From Bacillota bacterium (GTDB lineage Bacteria; Bacillota; Bacilli; Alicyclobacillales; SLC66), in assembly GCA_021846145.1 (NCBI GenBank), contig JAJZCJ010000162.1:1-7488 (forward strand): DNA of 7,488 bases, written 5' to 3'. Shown here piece by piece: positions 6,448 through 7,488 of the stretch. How positions within the stretch are numbered: the first letter of the stretch is position 1; each line of letters opens with the position of its first letter. Made by a program: the position numbers and the translations under genes. The notes below the pieces were generated by a model. It saw nothing but the letters and a program-made list of their open reading frames with translations, had not been told where the DNA came from and did not search any database.

Positions 6448-6457
6448 GTGAATGTGC

Positions 6458-6916
6458 ATGCGTTGTCCGTTTTGTCAAGCCCCTGATTCACGTGTTCTTG
6501 AGTCGCGCGCCAGTGATGAGCAATCCATTGTGCGTAGGCGTAGGGAGTGCATCACCTGTCAACGTCGATTTACCACTTATGAACGAGTGGAACTGGCACC
6601 ATTGCTGGTGGTCAAAAAGGACAAGTCTCGGGAAGAATTTGATCGCGATAAAATCCGCCGCGGTGTTTCCAGAGCTTGTGAAAAAAGGCCAATTACGTCT
6701 GATCAGATTGAAAACTTGGTGGATGCCTTGGAGCAAGGGCTACGCACTGATTTTGAACGCGAAGTACCATCTGTGCAAGTCGGAGAACGAGTGATGGGAT
6801 TATTGAAAGAGCTTGATCCTGTTGCTTATGTCAGGTTTGCAAGTGTATACAGGGAGTTTCATGATTTGAATTCCTTTACGGAGGAAATCATGCGATTTTT
6901 GCATCAGAAAGAGTAA
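6458..6916 (+). CDS. nrdR: Transcriptional repressor NrdR of ribonucleotide reductase genes
   Basis: NrdR senses ATP/dATP and represses ribonucleotide reductase genes. The 152-residue product has the full architecture: an N-terminal zinc ribbon with C3, C6, C31 and C34 (MRCPFC and CITC), the basic RRRREC stretch, then an ATP-cone domain from about 49 to 140 (VVKKDKSREEFDRDKIRRGV...). The length is standard. ATG 6458 is chosen because GGTG (6447-6450) sits seven bases upstream and MRCPFC is the usual family start. ATG 6452 would add two residues but has the SD touching it. The two NrdR-like boxes upstream indicate autoregulation. nrdJ follows after 15 bases, so the repressor probably controls its own operon partner. 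The overlapping frame at 6411-6794 is not coding. Confidence 0.97.
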   Translation: MRCPFCQAPDSRVLESRASDEQSIVRRRRECITCQRRFTTYERVELAPLLVVKKDKSREEFDRDKIRRGVSRACEKRPITSDQIENLVDALEQGLRTDFEREVPSVQVGERVMGLLKELDPVAYVRFASVYREFHDLNSFTEEIMRFLHQKE

Positions 6917-6931
6917 ACTGGAGGGAACAAT

Positions 6932-7488
6932 GTGACGGTAGAGAAGGCAATCTTGCCATTTTCTGAGGATGATTATTTGAATTCTACTGGTGAACGGATT
7001 GTTGCAGATCGCTATTTACAAAAAGATACTTTAAAAGAGACACTTTACCCTGGCAGTTTGGTCATGGCAGTATTGGATGCAAAGCGTGCGTACCATGAAT
7101 TGGCTAAGGTGCTTGAGGTGGACAGTGGCAATCGATCTGTACAAGTGGAACTGCGCGACGGGCATGTGACTGAATTGTCTTATGACCGTATTGATGTACT
7201 GAAAGAGACATCACCTAAGCAGATGTGGACACGTATCGCTCATGCTACTGCACAGGTGACGCATGATCCTGCTACTTGGGAAACGCGATTTTATGAGTTA
7301 CAAAAAGGTTGGCGTTACGTGCCGGGTGGGCGCATTAATGCATCGATGGGCACGGGAATTCAGACGACCAGTTATAACTGTTTTGTGATACCAAACGTTG
7401 GTTGGTCCGTGCGGGATTATGCGAAGTCTTTTGGGCAAACGCTTGAGATTCAGGCCAGATCCGGCGGTGTGGGGATGAATTTAAGTCA
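6932..7488 (+). CDS. nrdJ: Adenosylcobalamin-dependent (class II) ribonucleotide reductase, N-terminal part (3' end outside window)
   Basis: Class II reductases convert ribonucleotides to deoxyribonucleotides using a thiyl radical generated with adenosylcobalamin. The visible 185 residues show ERIVADRYLQKD (21-32), ETSPKQMWTRIA (92-103), PGGRINASMGTG (131-142), SYNCFVIP (147-154) and RSGGVGMNLS (176-185). C150 is the expected first redox-active cysteine. Residues about 33-90 separate RYLQKD from the ETSP block and look like a small beta-rich insertion, which I recall from some Bacillota NrdJ proteins. No ATP-cone is evident at the N-terminus. The start is GTG 6932, six bases after GGAGGG (6920-6925). 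ATG 6930 is ruled out because the next codon is TGA. Class II rather than class I is inferred from these blocks and from the nearby adenosyltransferase. The catalytic centre and C-terminal cysteines are outside the window. Confidence 0.88.
   Translation, partial: MTVEKAILPFSEDDYLNSTGERIVADRYLQKDTLKETLYPGSLVMAVLDAKRAYHELAKVLEVDSGNRSVQVELRDGHVTELSYDRIDVLKETSPKQMWTRIAHATAQVTHDPATWETRFYELQKGWRYVPGGRINASMGTGIQTTSYNCFVIPNVGWSVRDYAKSFGQTLEIQARSGGVGMNLS

Noticed and set aside
6411..6794. Open frame of 127 codons on the + strand upstream of and within nrdR
   Set aside because: It overlaps nrdR in another frame, has no SD, starts within the promoter region and resembles no family; nrdR itself is unmistakable.
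6932..7200. ATP-cone at the N-terminus of NrdJ
   Set aside because: The segment lacks the typical VxKRDG-like opening and ATP-cone spacing; it looks like a different small insertion.

Overview
The window looks like a chromosomal segment of a moderate-GC, low-acidity-unspecified Bacillota (Firmicutes) bacterium. Three things suggest this: strong Shine-Dalgarno (SD) sequences with frequent TTG starts, a CheY very like the Bacillus type, and a YerD-like glutamate synthase homologue next to nrdR and a class II ribonucleotide reductase gene. An Alicyclobacillaceae-type organism is my best guess, from general resemblance only. Every gene fits a known family. I found no mobile element, CRISPR array, tRNA or rRNA.

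Bases 1-1588 hold the end of a chemotaxis operon on the + strand: the 3' part of cheA, then cheY and cheW. It ends at a GC-rich inverted repeat followed by nine T. This repeat also contains the ribosome binding site and start codon of the next gene.

Bases 1688-4095 hold a two-gene + strand unit: a membrane-anchored, FMN/[3Fe-4S] glutamate-synthase-domain protein and a Nudix hydrolase with a split Nudix box. The Nudix gene overlaps tail-to-tail with a metallo-beta-lactamase-fold hydrolase on the - strand (4061-4945).

Bases 4980-6335 hold a PduO-type cobalamin adenosyltransferase and a HAD-IIA phosphatase, + strand, probably co-transcribed. They diverge from the metallo-hydrolase with almost no intergenic space.

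Bases 6336-7488 hold a near-consensus sigma-A promoter with two NrdR-box-like palindromes 42 bp apart, then nrdR and the start of nrdJ, which runs off the window. The adenosyltransferase makes adenosylcobalamin, the cofactor a class II reductase needs, so cofactor supply, dNTP synthesis and its repressor lie within 2.5 kb. The clearest regulatory signal is the nrdR promoter/operator. The most unusual local structure is the terminator-like hairpin overlapping the start of the glutamate-synthase-like gene. I see no convincing new multi-gene system.
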